From Coprosoma sp963632935 (GTDB lineage: Bacteria; Bacillota_I; Bacilli_A; RF39; UBA660), in the NCBI GenBank assembly GCA_963632935.1, contig CAVGWA010000017.1, forward strand, positions 1 through 30,010: 30,010 bases of DNA, given 5' to 3'. The position numbers and the translations under genes were made by a program. The notes under the pieces are model-generated. The model was not told the DNA's origin and did no database searches. It saw nothing but the letters and a program-made list of their open reading frames with translations. Below, in pieces: positions 1 through 7,588 of the stretch; positions within the stretch are counted from its first letter, which is position 1, and every line of letters starts with the position of its first letter.

Positions 1-189
1 ATTATTCTTTCCAGGCCTATGAAGTTCAATAGTGTATCCATTAAAGTATTCTACAGTATAAACTGCTTTTGTATATTTATTGTCACCTATTAATTCAAGG
101 TTCTCTTCTATAATCCAATCCATGACTTCCATTCTAATATCTTGTCTATTATTTGAGCGTAATCTTCTATCGTAATATTTTGTAGGCAT
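1..189 (-). CDS. Hypothetical protein, partial (runs off left edge)
   Basis: An open frame reads leftward from ATG at 189 to the window edge without a stop, giving the first 63 residues of a protein starting MPTKYYDRRLRSNNRQD. A GAGG ribosome site lies 11 bases upstream (201-204) and a promoter-like pair sits further upstream. The visible part is charged, with a helical stretch (MEVMDWIIEENLELIG) and a beta-like end (AVYTVEYFNGYTIELHR). I do not recognise the family. It is the only - strand gene and is divergent from the metallopeptidase gene, so it marks the boundary of the rightward phage operon; it could be a lysogeny-side phage gene or a host gene. The downstream end is outside the window. 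Confidence 0.6.
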   Translation of the reverse strand, partial: MPTKYYDRRLRSNNRQDIRMEVMDWIIEENLELIGDNKYTKAVYTVEYFNGYTIELHRPGKNN

Positions 190-213
190 GATGCATATTT
201 CCTCGTTTTTAAA

Positions 214-243
214 ATTCTACCAAAAGGGAGTGCGGCTTGTCTA
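214..243 (-). promoter_or_regulatory. Putative sigma-70-type promoter for the leftward gene
   Basis: Read on the - strand, TAGACA (243-238) and TAGAAT (219-214) each differ from the -35 and -10 consensus by one base and are 18 bases apart. They are correctly placed upstream of the GAGG and ATG of the partial leftward gene. This is a match by eye only. Confidence 0.4.
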
Positions 244-379
244 ATTTAATATCGGCTTAACTTGATTATTGGTTAGGTCGATTTTTACTTTTCAATGACT
301 TTATCAAAATATACATTGGTGGTAAAATTAATTTAATAGTTTTAATTGACAATGATAATTTTAAGGAGGACGATCCTTT

Positions 380-2305
380 TTGAGCAAAGAAAATACTTTT
401 AAAACATATGTAAAAAGTCAGTACTATGATGACTTATTTAATAATATAGCTAGTTTTGTAGAAAAGAATAGATGGCTAATTAAAGAGTTACTTAAAGACG
501 ATGTTAGAGTTTCTAATTGTGAACTTGACTATTTTGATGTTGAGGCTGTTTATATCCAAGATAAAGATAATAATAAAATAGATTTTGATGTTGTTTGTAA
601 TTGTACTGTTAACTATGACTTTACTAGATATGCTAAAGGGCGTGCTGACCATGATAGAGATGCAATTGATAATGTTTGGCTTGTAGTACATGCATCAAGT
701 GAAATTCAAAACCTAAAAGAAGCAAAAATTTATGATGTTGAAAAATATGAAAAAGAAAAGAAACCAAAGCCTTTAAATGGAGATATGGTTCCTATTATAA
801 AAGCGTCAGAATATGAAAAATACGCTCAGGATATTATAAAAAAATATTATGGTAGTGATTATGATTTTTCTAAACCAATTGATATTAGGGATTTAGCAAA
901 AAGAATGGGCTTAACAATTAAACCTTTAAAATCTAATTTTTGTTTTAATAAAGATAAGGCTATATTTGCTCAAATTTATTTTGAAGATACAATTGCAGAA
1001 TTTTATAACAAGAGCGCTGAAAAAATAGTTAATTTTGAAGTTAAAGAAAATACGATTCTTTTAGATAATGCAGTTCAAGCTGTTTATTCATATGGAAGTG
1101 AAGATGTAACTATCGCTCATGAATGCGTACACTTTGCTCTTCACAAAAAAGCATTTGAATTTTATAAATATATTAACAATAGTGAAATTAGATGTATTTC
1201 TTGCTATAACGATGGGAAGATAAAAGGAGTAATTGAAACTAATAATAATGAATCTTTTATGGAAGCACAGGCTAATGGTATTGCTCCATATTTAGTTATG
1301 CCAACAGAAGCATTAAAGAAAACTGCGAGCAATTTATATGAAGAATATAGGAAAACTTCAGAGCCTATACAATTCATGGATCGCTTGGTAAGAGATATAA
1401 AAGAGAAATTTGGAGCCACGATTTTATTAGCAAAGAAAAGATTAAAAGATATAGGTTTCCTTAATGATATTGGTGTTTTAGAATGGGATAAAGAGAAAAA
1501 GGAATATATTACACCATATCAATATAAAAAAGATAGTTTAAAGTCAGATGAAACTTTTAGTATTACTTTTAATGATTATGCAAAAATGGTCTCTGATGCT
1601 AATAACCCTTTATTTAAAGTTTGCTTTGATAATGATTTCTTTTTTGTCCAGAACCATGTTGTTTACAATGATAAAAAATATATTATTAAGGACGACGATG
1701 GAGAATTATGTCTTACAGAATATGCAAGAACTCATTTAGATGAATGCGCACTCAAATTTAAGATTAAAAGCAATAATAAATGTTTTTCAAAGAGTAATGT
1801 AGGGACTTTCTGCTATCTTTGTAAAGGAATAGCTGATGATATGGCTTTTGATTTAAAATTACAAGATGAAGATTATCTTCTTAACGAAACCAATTTAAAA
1901 GTATTAAGAGAAAATCAACATAATGCTGAGGAAAAGGTTATAAGAATGATAAAAGATGCTCCATCATTAGGTTCTTGTTATAAAGAGTTAAAACAATTGT
2001 ATGATATTGTTCCTAAAGAACTTATTGATAATGGTATAAGTGAGACCAATTCTTCGCGATATATTAATGATAAAGTAGACAAAATAGATATTAGAAAAGC
2101 AATATGTCTATGCCATGCTTTTAAGTTTACGACTAGAGTATCATATGTTTTTATAAATAAGTACTCAAAAAATGGAATAATGGATGACGATGAAGGTAGG
2201 GCATTTTATCATATTCTTACTGCGATGAGAGGAAATTCGATAAAATCCATTAATATGTATTTAGAAAAAAGTGGAATAAAACCTCTTTTCAAATCAAAAA
2301 CATAA
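380..2305 (+). CDS. Large ImmA/IrrE-family metallopeptidase
   Basis: A 641-residue protein with a zinc metallopeptidase core: HECVH at residues 247-251 is the HExxH motif, and FMEAQANGIAPYLVMP around 293-308 supplies the third ligand (E295) and the typical ImmA/IrrE segment. The core starts with a helix-rich part (KYAQDIIKKYYG near 146) as in that family. In phages and integrative elements these peptidases cleave the lysogeny repressor to allow induction; that role is inferred from position at the left of the early genes. The protein is far longer than the usual 130-300 residues: about 135 residues precede the core and some 300 follow, with Cys-containing segments (CISCYND, CYLCKG) and a helical C-terminus that could bind DNA. 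The start is TTG with GGAGGA at 365-370. No repressor partner is visible; it may lie to the left. Confidence 0.75.
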   Translation: MSKENTFKTYVKSQYYDDLFNNIASFVEKNRWLIKELLKDDVRVSNCELDYFDVEAVYIQDKDNNKIDFDVVCNCTVNYDFTRYAKGRADHDRDAIDNVWLVVHASSEIQNLKEAKIYDVEKYEKEKKPKPLNGDMVPIIKASEYEKYAQDIIKKYYGSDYDFSKPIDIRDLAKRMGLTIKPLKSNFCFNKDKAIFAQIYFEDTIAEFYNKSAEKIVNFEVKENTILLDNAVQAVYSYGSEDVTIAHECVHFALHKKAFEFYKYINNSEIRCISCYNDGKIKGVIETNNNESFMEAQANGIAPYLVMPTEALKKTASNLYEEYRKTSEPIQFMDRLVRDIKEKFGATILLAKKRLKDIGFLNDIGVLEWDKEKKEYITPYQYKKDSLKSDETFSITFNDYAKMVSDANNPLFKVCFDNDFFFVQNHVVYNDKKYIIKDDDGELCLTEYARTHLDECALKFKIKSNNKCFSKSNVGTFCYLCKGIADDMAFDLKLQDEDYLLNETNLKVLRENQHNAEEKVIRMIKDAPSLGSCYKELKQLYDIVPKELIDNGISETNSSRYINDKVDKIDIRKAICLCHAFKFTTRVSYVFINKYSKNGIMDDDEGRAFYHILTAMRGNSIKSINMYLEKSGIKPLFKSKT

Positions 2306-2313
2306 ACTATTTT

Positions 2314-2328
2314 TTACACTAGGTGTAA
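2314..2328. promoter_or_regulatory. Palindromic operator candidate, copy 1 (TTACACTAGGTGTAA)
   Basis: A dyad with perfect 6-bp arms, TTACAC-N3-GTGTAA, lying 9 bp after the metallopeptidase stop codon. It recurs once, 97 bp downstream. The size and symmetry suit a dimeric helix-turn-helix protein such as a phage repressor or Cro; no binder is identified. Confidence 0.5.
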
Positions 2329-2337
2329 GCAATTTAG

Positions 2338-2366
2338 GGCTCATTTAAATGTGAGTCTTTTTATTT
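2338..2366 (+). terminator. Intrinsic terminator after the metallopeptidase gene
   Basis: A GGCTCA...TGAGTC hairpin (2338-2356) with a short AT loop is followed by a T-rich run (2357-2366), about 30 bp after the stop codon. The stem is modest, so moderate strength is likely. Confidence 0.5.
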
Positions 2367-2410
2367 TGCTAAAAAAGATAAAAAAATAGCAAAAAATGAT
2401 GATTTTGCAC

Positions 2411-2425
2411 TTACACCAGGTGTAA
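2411..2425. promoter_or_regulatory. Palindromic operator candidate, copy 2 (TTACACCAGGTGTAA)
   Basis: Same TTACAC-N3-GTGTAA dyad as at 2314-2328; the two copies differ only at the seventh base (T versus C), and the spacing is 97 bp start to start. Two matching sites on either side of a terminator suggest cooperative or loop-forming repression of the early operon. Confidence 0.5.
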
Positions 2426-2508
2426 ATCGCCATTATTCAAAATTAAAAATAAATAAGTTATAACAAAATAGTAGATTAAAAAATCTATGGTATTAATGCT
2501 AATTCTAG

Positions 2509-2623
2509 AAATTACGTAGCATTAGACACAACAACTTCAAACTATCGTAATTAGGGCGAAGCAAATAACTGAAGTGGAGTCATTATTAGACTTCAAATAT
2601 TAGTTTTTGCTGCGCTCTTTTTT
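2509..2623 (+). ncRNA. Structured RNA / strong composite terminator candidate
   Basis: Two stems follow each other. AATTACG (2510-2516) pairs with CGTAATT (2546-2552). Then GGGCGAAGCAAATAACT (2554-2570) pairs, with few mismatches, with AGTTTTTGCTGCGCTC (2602-2617); it encloses an inner GAAGT/ACTTC stem (2571-2575 with 2590-2594) and is followed at once by six T. The last stem is a long rho-independent terminator. Because no ORF precedes it, the transcript ending here may be a small RNA, or this may be an attenuator upstream of the early operon. The transcript start is unknown. Confidence 0.45.
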
Positions 2624-2678
2624 GTCGCAATTTAAACGGTCATAAAGACTTCATTTCAGAACAACAAATGGAGAAAAT

Positions 2679-3269
2679 ATGTCTGATTTAAAAGAAATGT
2701 ATACTTCAAAAGAAGAAGTAGAAAGTGCCCTTGAACTTTATAATCAAGGAAAAGAAAAAGAGGATAAAAAGTATTATATCTACCAAATAGATAGATTCTT
2801 TAATACACCAATGTATCTTGTTGTAGATTATGAGTTTTATTCCATTTTTCAAAATATGGAAAGAGAAGAAAGAAGAACTCTTGATAATGATTCTAGATGC
2901 ATCATTCCATCACAAAAATATGGTGTTAAAAGATGTGATGCAAATTGTGATGAGTGTCCTTTAGGAAAAGTTAAAAGAGATGGAGCACCATTTTCTCTTG
3001 ATTATTTATACACAAATTCTAATGGTGAAGAGTTTACTCTCGAGATTGAAGATAATGGTCCAAGTATTGATGAAGATTTAAAAGAAATAGCGAATCAATT
3101 GCTCGATGAGTTAAATGAAGAAGATAGGTTCATTTTTGTTGGTTACTATTATGACGATATGTCTGACCAGGAAATTGCAGATAAATTACATAAGAAAAGA
3201 AGAACAATAACTGATAGAAGACATGCTATTACAAATGACCTTCAAGAAAAAAGTAAAAAATTTTTATAA
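2679..3269 (+). CDS. Sigma-70 region 4-like phage regulator with Cys cluster
   Basis: 196 residues. The C-terminal 60 residues (ELNEEDRFIFVGYYYDDMSD, then QEIADKLHKKRRTITDRRHA) match the helix-turn-helix of sigma-70 region 4, as in sigma-like proteins of Bacillota mobile elements. The middle has RCDANCDECP (CxxxCxxC, near residues 86-95) with a further Cys upstream, which may bind zinc. There is no region 2, so it is unlikely to be a complete sigma factor and more likely acts at particular promoters with RNA polymerase. It is the first gene of the early block, with GGAG about 9 bases before ATG. The direct repeats just downstream (3275-3301) may be one of its targets. The family is fairly sure, the target is inference. 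Confidence 0.7.
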   Translation: MSDLKEMYTSKEEVESALELYNQGKEKEDKKYYIYQIDRFFNTPMYLVVDYEFYSIFQNMEREERRTLDNDSRCIIPSQKYGVKRCDANCDECPLGKVKRDGAPFSLDYLYTNSNGEEFTLEIEDNGPSIDEDLKEIANQLLDELNEEDRFIFVGYYYDDMSDQEIADKLHKKRRTITDRRHAITNDLQEKSKKFL

Positions 3270-3274
3270 ATAAT

Positions 3275-3301
3275 TCCGCCAAAATGAAACTTACTCCGCC
3301 A
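3275..3301. promoter_or_regulatory. Direct repeat TCCGCCA x2, spaced 20 bp
   Basis: TCCGCCA occurs at 3275-3281 and again at 3295-3301, two helical turns apart, in the 92-bp gap between the sigma-like gene and the next operon. G+C-rich heptamers stand out in this AT-rich gap. The downstream stretch (TTATTACTAGGAAGGG) is the only candidate start region for the replication genes. A binding site for a regulator or an unusual promoter is plausible. Confidence 0.4.
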
Positions 3302-3361
3302 TTTATTACTAGGAAGGGAAAAAACAAAAGCCCATCCAAGTTATAAAAGGAGGAGAAAGTT

Positions 3362-3514
3362 ATGGAAAGTAATGACAAAACTTTAATTACTGATTATGAG
3401 CTTGTTGGTGAACTCTTAATGCTCTCAGCAGTAACTAAAGCATTAGCAAAAGATGTAGTAACTAGAAATACATCAAAAAGTTATAAGAATTCATTTAAAA
3501 AATTGGAGGAATAG
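3362..3514 (+). CDS. Small hypothetical protein (50 aa)
   Basis: A 50-residue ORF from ATG at 3362 to TAG at 3512-3514, starting MESNDKTLITDYELVGELLM. It has a very strong AAAGGAGGAG ribosome site at 3349-3358, and its stop is 3 bp before the next start, with the next gene's ribosome site (GGAGGA) inside its end. Both argue that it is translated. It is predicted helical with a basic tail (NTSKSYKNSFKKLEE). Family not recognised; small proteins of this kind are common at this place in phage replication operons. Confidence 0.6.
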   Translation: MESNDKTLITDYELVGELLMLSAVTKALAKDVVTRNTSKSYKNSFKKLEE

Positions 3515-3517
3515 TTA

Positions 3518-3817
3518 ATGGAAAATGAAGTAAAAGTTGTCCTTATGAAAATTAAGGAATTATCTCTTGAGTTAATTAAAGCAATTGATGTTGCTACTCA
3601 AGAAGAAAAAGAAGAAAAGGCAATAGAATCAAAAAAAGAAGTAACACTCGTTGAAGTTAGAAGTGTTTTAGCAGGTCTATCTAGAGATGGATTTACAAGT
3701 GAAGTAAGAGAACTTTTAAAGAAGTATGGTTCTAGCAAGTTATCAGACGTTAAAGAAAATGACTATGAAGCATTACTTAATGATGCAAAAGAATTAAAGC
3801 AAAAGGAAGGTAAGTAG
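3518..3817 (+). CDS. Conserved phage replication-module small protein
   Basis: 99 residues, charged, no membrane segment. The N-terminal half is a helix with a Glu/Lys-rich linker (ATQEEKEEKAIESKK). The C-terminal half (VRSVLAGLSRDGFTSEVREL, then LKKYGSSKLSDVKENDYEAL) looks like a small helical module that recurs in Bacillota prophages just before DUF2800; automatic annotation often gives such proteins unrelated names. The module resembles DNA-binding helical repeats, so a DNA-binding role in replication or recombination is possible but not shown. Its stop is followed by the DUF2800 start after 2 bp, with AAGGAAGG serving as ribosome site. Confidence 0.6.
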   Translation: MENEVKVVLMKIKELSLELIKAIDVATQEEKEEKAIESKKEVTLVEVRSVLAGLSRDGFTSEVRELLKKYGSSKLSDVKENDYEALLNDAKELKQKEGK

Positions 3818-3819
3818 TT

Positions 3820-4956
3820 ATGGCAAATGATGAACACTCCAAGATTTTTAGTCCTAGTGCATCTGCAAGACTCTTAACTTGTCCAGCATCTTATAAGGCA
3901 AGTTTAGGGGTACCTGAGCAAATGTCTTTATTTGCAGAAGAAGGACACGATGCACATGCTTTAGCGGAGATTAGGTTAAGTGAGAAGTTAGGGTTTGAAA
4001 CTAAAGAAAGACAAGAAAACCTAGTATGGTACTCTCAAGAAATGGAAGATTACATCACTGATTATGTGTCTTATGTAATGGAGCATTTAGCAAAGGCTAG
4101 GGAAAAGTGTAGTGATGCTACAGTGCTAGTTGAGCAAAAAGTAGCAGCACCTAAATATGATGATTCACTTTTTGGAAGTACGGACGTGGCAATTATTGCA
4201 GACTCTGAACTTACAATTATCGATTTAAAGTATGGAAGAGGAGTAGCAGTATCCGCCAAAGAAAATACACAAGAGATGTGTTATGGACTTTGTGCAATGG
4301 AGACTTTTGGCTCATTATACGACATAGAAAAAATAAAGCTATGTATCTTCCAACCTCGAATTGGGAATGTGTCTGAGTGGGAATTAAGCGCTAAAGAACT
4401 CTACAAATGGGCAGATGATGTGCTTAAACCTGGCATCACTAAAATTAGAGAAGGGAGCGAGGAATTTCATCCATCAAGGCATTGTCGATTTTGTAAGGCT
4501 AAACCATTATGTAAAGCTTTAAGGGATAAGAATCTAGAACTTGCTAAACACGAATTTAGACCTGCATTTCTAATGAGTGATGAAGAGGTCGAGGAAGTGT
4601 TAGATAAATCAGAAGAGTTTGTTGAATGGATTAATTCAGTTAAAGAGTTTGCTTTAGAAGATGCTATTAAAGGAAAAAGGTATCAAAACTATAAACTCGT
4701 TGAAGGTAGATCTAATAGAAAATATGTCGATGATAATGAAGTAATCAAGAAAGTGCAAGATGCAGGGTTTAATCCTTTTGAAGAGAAATTGCTCACCATT
4801 ACTCAAATGCAATCTAGACTTGGTAAAAGTAAATTTGAGGAGTTACTTGGTGAGTTAGTTATTAAACCAAAAGGTAAACTTGCTCTTGTAAGAAAAGAAG
4901 ATAAACGTAGTGAAGTTAATCCTATCGAGAGCGATTTCACTAACGTCGATGATTAG
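3820..4956 (+). CDS. DUF2800 family, Cas4/RecB-like PD-(D/E)XK nuclease
   Basis: 378 residues. The nuclease core shows E105, D122 (FGSTDVAII) and D135-x-K137 (TIIDLKYG), the acidic and lysine residues of RecB/Cas4 nucleases. C21 (LTCPASY) with C222, C225 and C231 (HCRFCKAKPLC) form the four-cysteine pattern that holds a 4Fe-4S cluster in AddB and Cas4. It probably trims DNA ends with 5'-3' polarity in phage recombination or replication, paired with the downstream single-strand binding protein; the same pair occurs in many Bacillota prophages. The C-terminal 140 residues are helical and end in an acidic tail (ESDFTNVDD) similar to that of the next protein. Start ATG 2 bp after the previous stop. 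Confidence 0.85.
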   Translation: MANDEHSKIFSPSASARLLTCPASYKASLGVPEQMSLFAEEGHDAHALAEIRLSEKLGFETKERQENLVWYSQEMEDYITDYVSYVMEHLAKAREKCSDATVLVEQKVAAPKYDDSLFGSTDVAIIADSELTIIDLKYGRGVAVSAKENTQEMCYGLCAMETFGSLYDIEKIKLCIFQPRIGNVSEWELSAKELYKWADDVLKPGITKIREGSEEFHPSRHCRFCKAKPLCKALRDKNLELAKHEFRPAFLMSDEEVEEVLDKSEEFVEWINSVKEFALEDAIKGKRYQNYKLVEGRSNRKYVDDNEVIKKVQDAGFNPFEEKLLTITQMQSRLGKSKFEELLGELVIKPKGKLALVRKEDKRSEVNPIESDFTNVDD

Positions 4957-4980
4957 TATAAATGGAGGAAATTATAATAT

Positions 4981-5541
4981 ATGAAAAATACTAATAATTC
5001 ACCTAAAGTTGTTTTAGGTAAAAATACAGTTTGGAGTTATGTAAATGCATGGACTCCTAAAGCAATTAATGAGAATTCTACACCTAAATTTAGTGTTAGT
5101 TGCATCATTAAAAAGGACTCACCAGATGTTGAAAAGGTAAGAGCTGCTATTAAATGTGCATATGAAGAAGGGTTATCTAAATTAAAAGGAAACTCTAAAA
5201 CTGCTCCTGCACTTGATGCAATTAAAACTCCTTTAAGAGATGGTGATAAGGAAAGACCAGATGATCCAGTTTATGCAGGGTGCTATTTTGTTAATGCTAA
5301 TTCAACTAGTGCTCCTGGAATTGTTGATAAGGATGTAAACCCAATCTTAGACCATAGTGAAGTTTATTCAGGTTGTAAGGGGAGAGTATCCATCACTTTC
5401 TATGCTTTTAATAATTCTGGTAACCGTGGCATTGCTTGTAATCTTAATAATTTACAAAAGTGGTTTGATGGAGAGCCATTAGGTGGTAAGTCAACACCTG
5501 AGTCAGATTTCTCAAATGAAGATGATGACTTCCTTGACTAG
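4981..5541 (+). CDS. DUF2815 single-stranded DNA-binding protein (T7 gp2.5-like)
   Basis: 186 residues. The pattern from KVVLGKNTVWSYVNAW onward, with GDKERPDDPVYAGCYFVNAN and GCKGRVSITFYAFNNSGNRG, is typical of DUF2815, an OB-fold phage protein related to T7 gp2.5. The C-terminus is strongly acidic (FSNEDDDFLD), the usual SSB tail that recruits polymerase and other partners. It coats single-stranded DNA at the phage fork. GGAGGAA lies 9 bases before ATG. It follows the nuclease gene by 24 bp in the same operon and precedes the polymerase gene. The acidic tail resembles that of the neighbouring nuclease. Confidence 0.85.
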   Translation: MKNTNNSPKVVLGKNTVWSYVNAWTPKAINENSTPKFSVSCIIKKDSPDVEKVRAAIKCAYEEGLSKLKGNSKTAPALDAIKTPLRDGDKERPDDPVYAGCYFVNANSTSAPGIVDKDVNPILDHSEVYSGCKGRVSITFYAFNNSGNRGIACNLNNLQKWFDGEPLGGKSTPESDFSNEDDDFLD

Positions 5542-5566
5542 ATATATAGCACACAACTTTTAAAAG

Positions 5567-5590
5567 GGTGGTGGTTTAATCGCCATCACC
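5567..5590 (+). terminator. Hairpin between SSB and polymerase genes (attenuator?)
   Basis: GGTGGTGG (5567-5574) pairs with CCATCACC (5583-5590) through 8 bp, one of them G-U, with an 8-base loop, followed by TATTTTGCTATTT. The T tract is broken, so it would be a weak terminator or a processing stem that sets different amounts of SSB and polymerase mRNA. Confidence 0.35.
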
Positions 5591-5621
5591 TATTTTGCTA
5601 TTTAAAAGGAAATTAATAATT

Positions 5622-7571
5622 ATGGAAAAGATAAATACGATAATGCTTGATGTGGAAACTTATTCTAGTTACGACTTAACTAAATGTGGAGTTTATAGGT
5701 ATGTAGAAGCACCTGATTTTGAGATTTTACTTTGTGCTGTGTCAATTAATGGTAAAGAGCCTGTTGTTTACGATTTAGCAAATGGGGAAGAGTTACCAGA
5801 AAAAATTAAATTTGCATTACAGGATGAGGCAGTAATCAAAACTGCTTATAATTGCAACTTTGAGCGCATTTGTTTTTCAAGGTTTCTAGACCTTCCTACA
5901 GGCACTTATTTATCGCCACGAGGATGGAAAGATACGATGATACTTGCTTTGTATAATGGATTGCCTCGAGCTTTAAAACAAGTAGGTGAGGTATTAAAAC
6001 TTGATAAGCAAAAGTTAGAAGAAGGTAAGGATTTAATTCGTTATTTCTGTGTTCCTTGTAAGCCTACTAAGGTTAATGGTGGAAGGACTAGAAATCTACC
6101 AATGCACGCTAAAGATAAGTGGGAAATGATGAAAAAATATAATAAGCGAGACGTAGAGACCGAGATGGAAATTGAGGATAGACTTGCAAAATATCAACCA
6201 CCTGAACATGTATGGGAAGAGTTTTATATAGACCAAAAAATAAATGATTTAGGTGTAATGGTCGATACTAGATTACTCCAATCAGCCATCGAGTTTGACA
6301 CTAAAAATTCTAGTGAAATTAGTGCGTCAATGAAAGGTTTAACTGCTCTAGAAAATCCTAATTCAGTTTTACAGCTTAAAGGTTGGCTTGCTAAAAATGG
6401 ATTAGACGTAGAGAGTTTAGGAAAGAAAGAGTTAGAGAAATATTTAGTGGACTATAAAGGCACCGATATTGGTAAATTGCTCGAATTAAGGAAGATGCTA
6501 GCCAAGTCGTCAATTAAAAAATATTATGCGATGAAAGAGGCTAAATGCGAAGACGATAGAGTTCGAGGGATGTTTATGTTTTATGGTGCTAGAACTGGAA
6601 GATGGATTTCTAGGACTATTCAACTTCAAAATCTCAGAAGAAATGATTTAGTTGATTTAGATGATGCAAGGGATTTAGTCAGAAATAGCGATTTTAAGGC
6701 GATAGAGACACTTTATGACGATACCTCAGATATTTTATCACAACTAGTAAGAACGGCGTTTATAGCAAAGCCAGGACGCAAATTCGTGGTTGCTGATTTT
6801 AGCGCCATCGAATGTAGAGTGGTTGCTTGGTTAGCCGAGGAAAAATGGGTTCTTGATGCTTTTATTAATGGGGAAGATATCTATTGTGCTACAGCCGAGA
6901 AAATGTTTCATGTACCGGTTAAAAAGCATGGCGTAAATAGTGAATTAAGACAAAAAGGGAAGGGATGTGTACTTGGATGTTCTTTTGGCGGTGGAGTTAA
7001 TGCAATGATTGCAATGGGTGCTTTAGAGTCAGGGATGAAAGAAGAAGAGTTAAAACCTTTAGTTGATTCTTGGCGCAAGGCTAATCCTCATATTGTTAAA
7101 TTTTGGAATGACGTTGATAAGGCTATTAAGCATTGCATCAAAAATAAGGGTTCTCAGGTTGTAGGTAAAATAAAAGTTGAGTGTAGAAATGGAATGCTCT
7201 TCATTTATCTTCCTTCAGGTAGAAGACTATCTTACGTCAAACCATCAATTTGTGAGAATAGATATGGCTCTGAGTCATTTTGCTATTATGGGCTTGATAT
7301 GTCAAAGAAGTGGGTACGAATTGAGACTTTTGGTGGTAAATGCGTAGAAAACATCACTCAGGCAGTAGCAAGAGACGTTTTAATGAACTCGATGTTTACT
7401 TTAAAAGATTATGACATAGTGGCACATATCCACGATGAGTTAATTATTGAAGTGCCTAGTGAGACAAGTGTTGATGAGATTTGTGCAAAAATGGGCGAGG
7501 TTCCTTCATGGGCTAATGGGCTAGTGTTAAGGGCTGATGGCTATGAAACTAAATATTATAAGAAAGATTAA
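5622..7571 (+). CDS. Phage DNA polymerase, family A
   Basis: 649 residues from ATG 5622, chosen because AAAGGA lies 11 bases upstream; an in-frame TTG at 5595 has no good ribosome site. The N-terminus holds a 3'-5' exonuclease (LDVETYSSYDL: D10, E12; DVETEMEIEDRLAKY near 177 fits a late exonuclease motif). The polymerase domain has motif A (ADFSAIECRVVAW, D392), motif B (RQKGKGCVLGCSFGGG, about 443-458) and motif C (HIHDELIIEV, D605). This is the T7/Bacillota-prophage type without a 5'-3' nuclease domain. It copies phage DNA together with the upstream SSB and the downstream primase-helicase. Confidence 0.93.
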   Translation: MEKINTIMLDVETYSSYDLTKCGVYRYVEAPDFEILLCAVSINGKEPVVYDLANGEELPEKIKFALQDEAVIKTAYNCNFERICFSRFLDLPTGTYLSPRGWKDTMILALYNGLPRALKQVGEVLKLDKQKLEEGKDLIRYFCVPCKPTKVNGGRTRNLPMHAKDKWEMMKKYNKRDVETEMEIEDRLAKYQPPEHVWEEFYIDQKINDLGVMVDTRLLQSAIEFDTKNSSEISASMKGLTALENPNSVLQLKGWLAKNGLDVESLGKKELEKYLVDYKGTDIGKLLELRKMLAKSSIKKYYAMKEAKCEDDRVRGMFMFYGARTGRWISRTIQLQNLRRNDLVDLDDARDLVRNSDFKAIETLYDDTSDILSQLVRTAFIAKPGRKFVVADFSAIECRVVAWLAEEKWVLDAFINGEDIYCATAEKMFHVPVKKHGVNSELRQKGKGCVLGCSFGGGVNAMIAMGALESGMKEEELKPLVDSWRKANPHIVKFWNDVDKAIKHCIKNKGSQVVGKIKVECRNGMLFIYLPSGRRLSYVKPSICENRYGSESFCYYGLDMSKKWVRIETFGGKCVENITQAVARDVLMNSMFTLKDYDIVAHIHDELIIEVPSETSVDEICAKMGEVPSWANGLVLRADGYETKYYKKD

Positions 7572-7588
7572 AGGAGGTACATCAAATT

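Larger units (their letters stand above)
2306..2678. other. Non-coding regulatory region (373 bp)
   Basis: No ORF with a ribosome site is found here. In order it contains a 15-bp palindrome (2314-2328), a terminator (2338-2366), a small GCAAAA/TTTTGC hairpin (2389-2408), a second palindrome (2411-2425), an AT-rich stretch, and two stems ending in a T run (2509-2623). It separates the metallopeptidase gene from the early operon and is probably the main early control region; promoters within it are not clear by eye. Confidence 0.6.

Noticed and set aside
346..351. TTGACA as a -35 box for the metallopeptidase gene
   Set aside because: A -10 at 17 bases would fall on the ribosome site and coding start (369-374, GACGAT), and the sequence there does not match. 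It is likely chance in AT-rich DNA.
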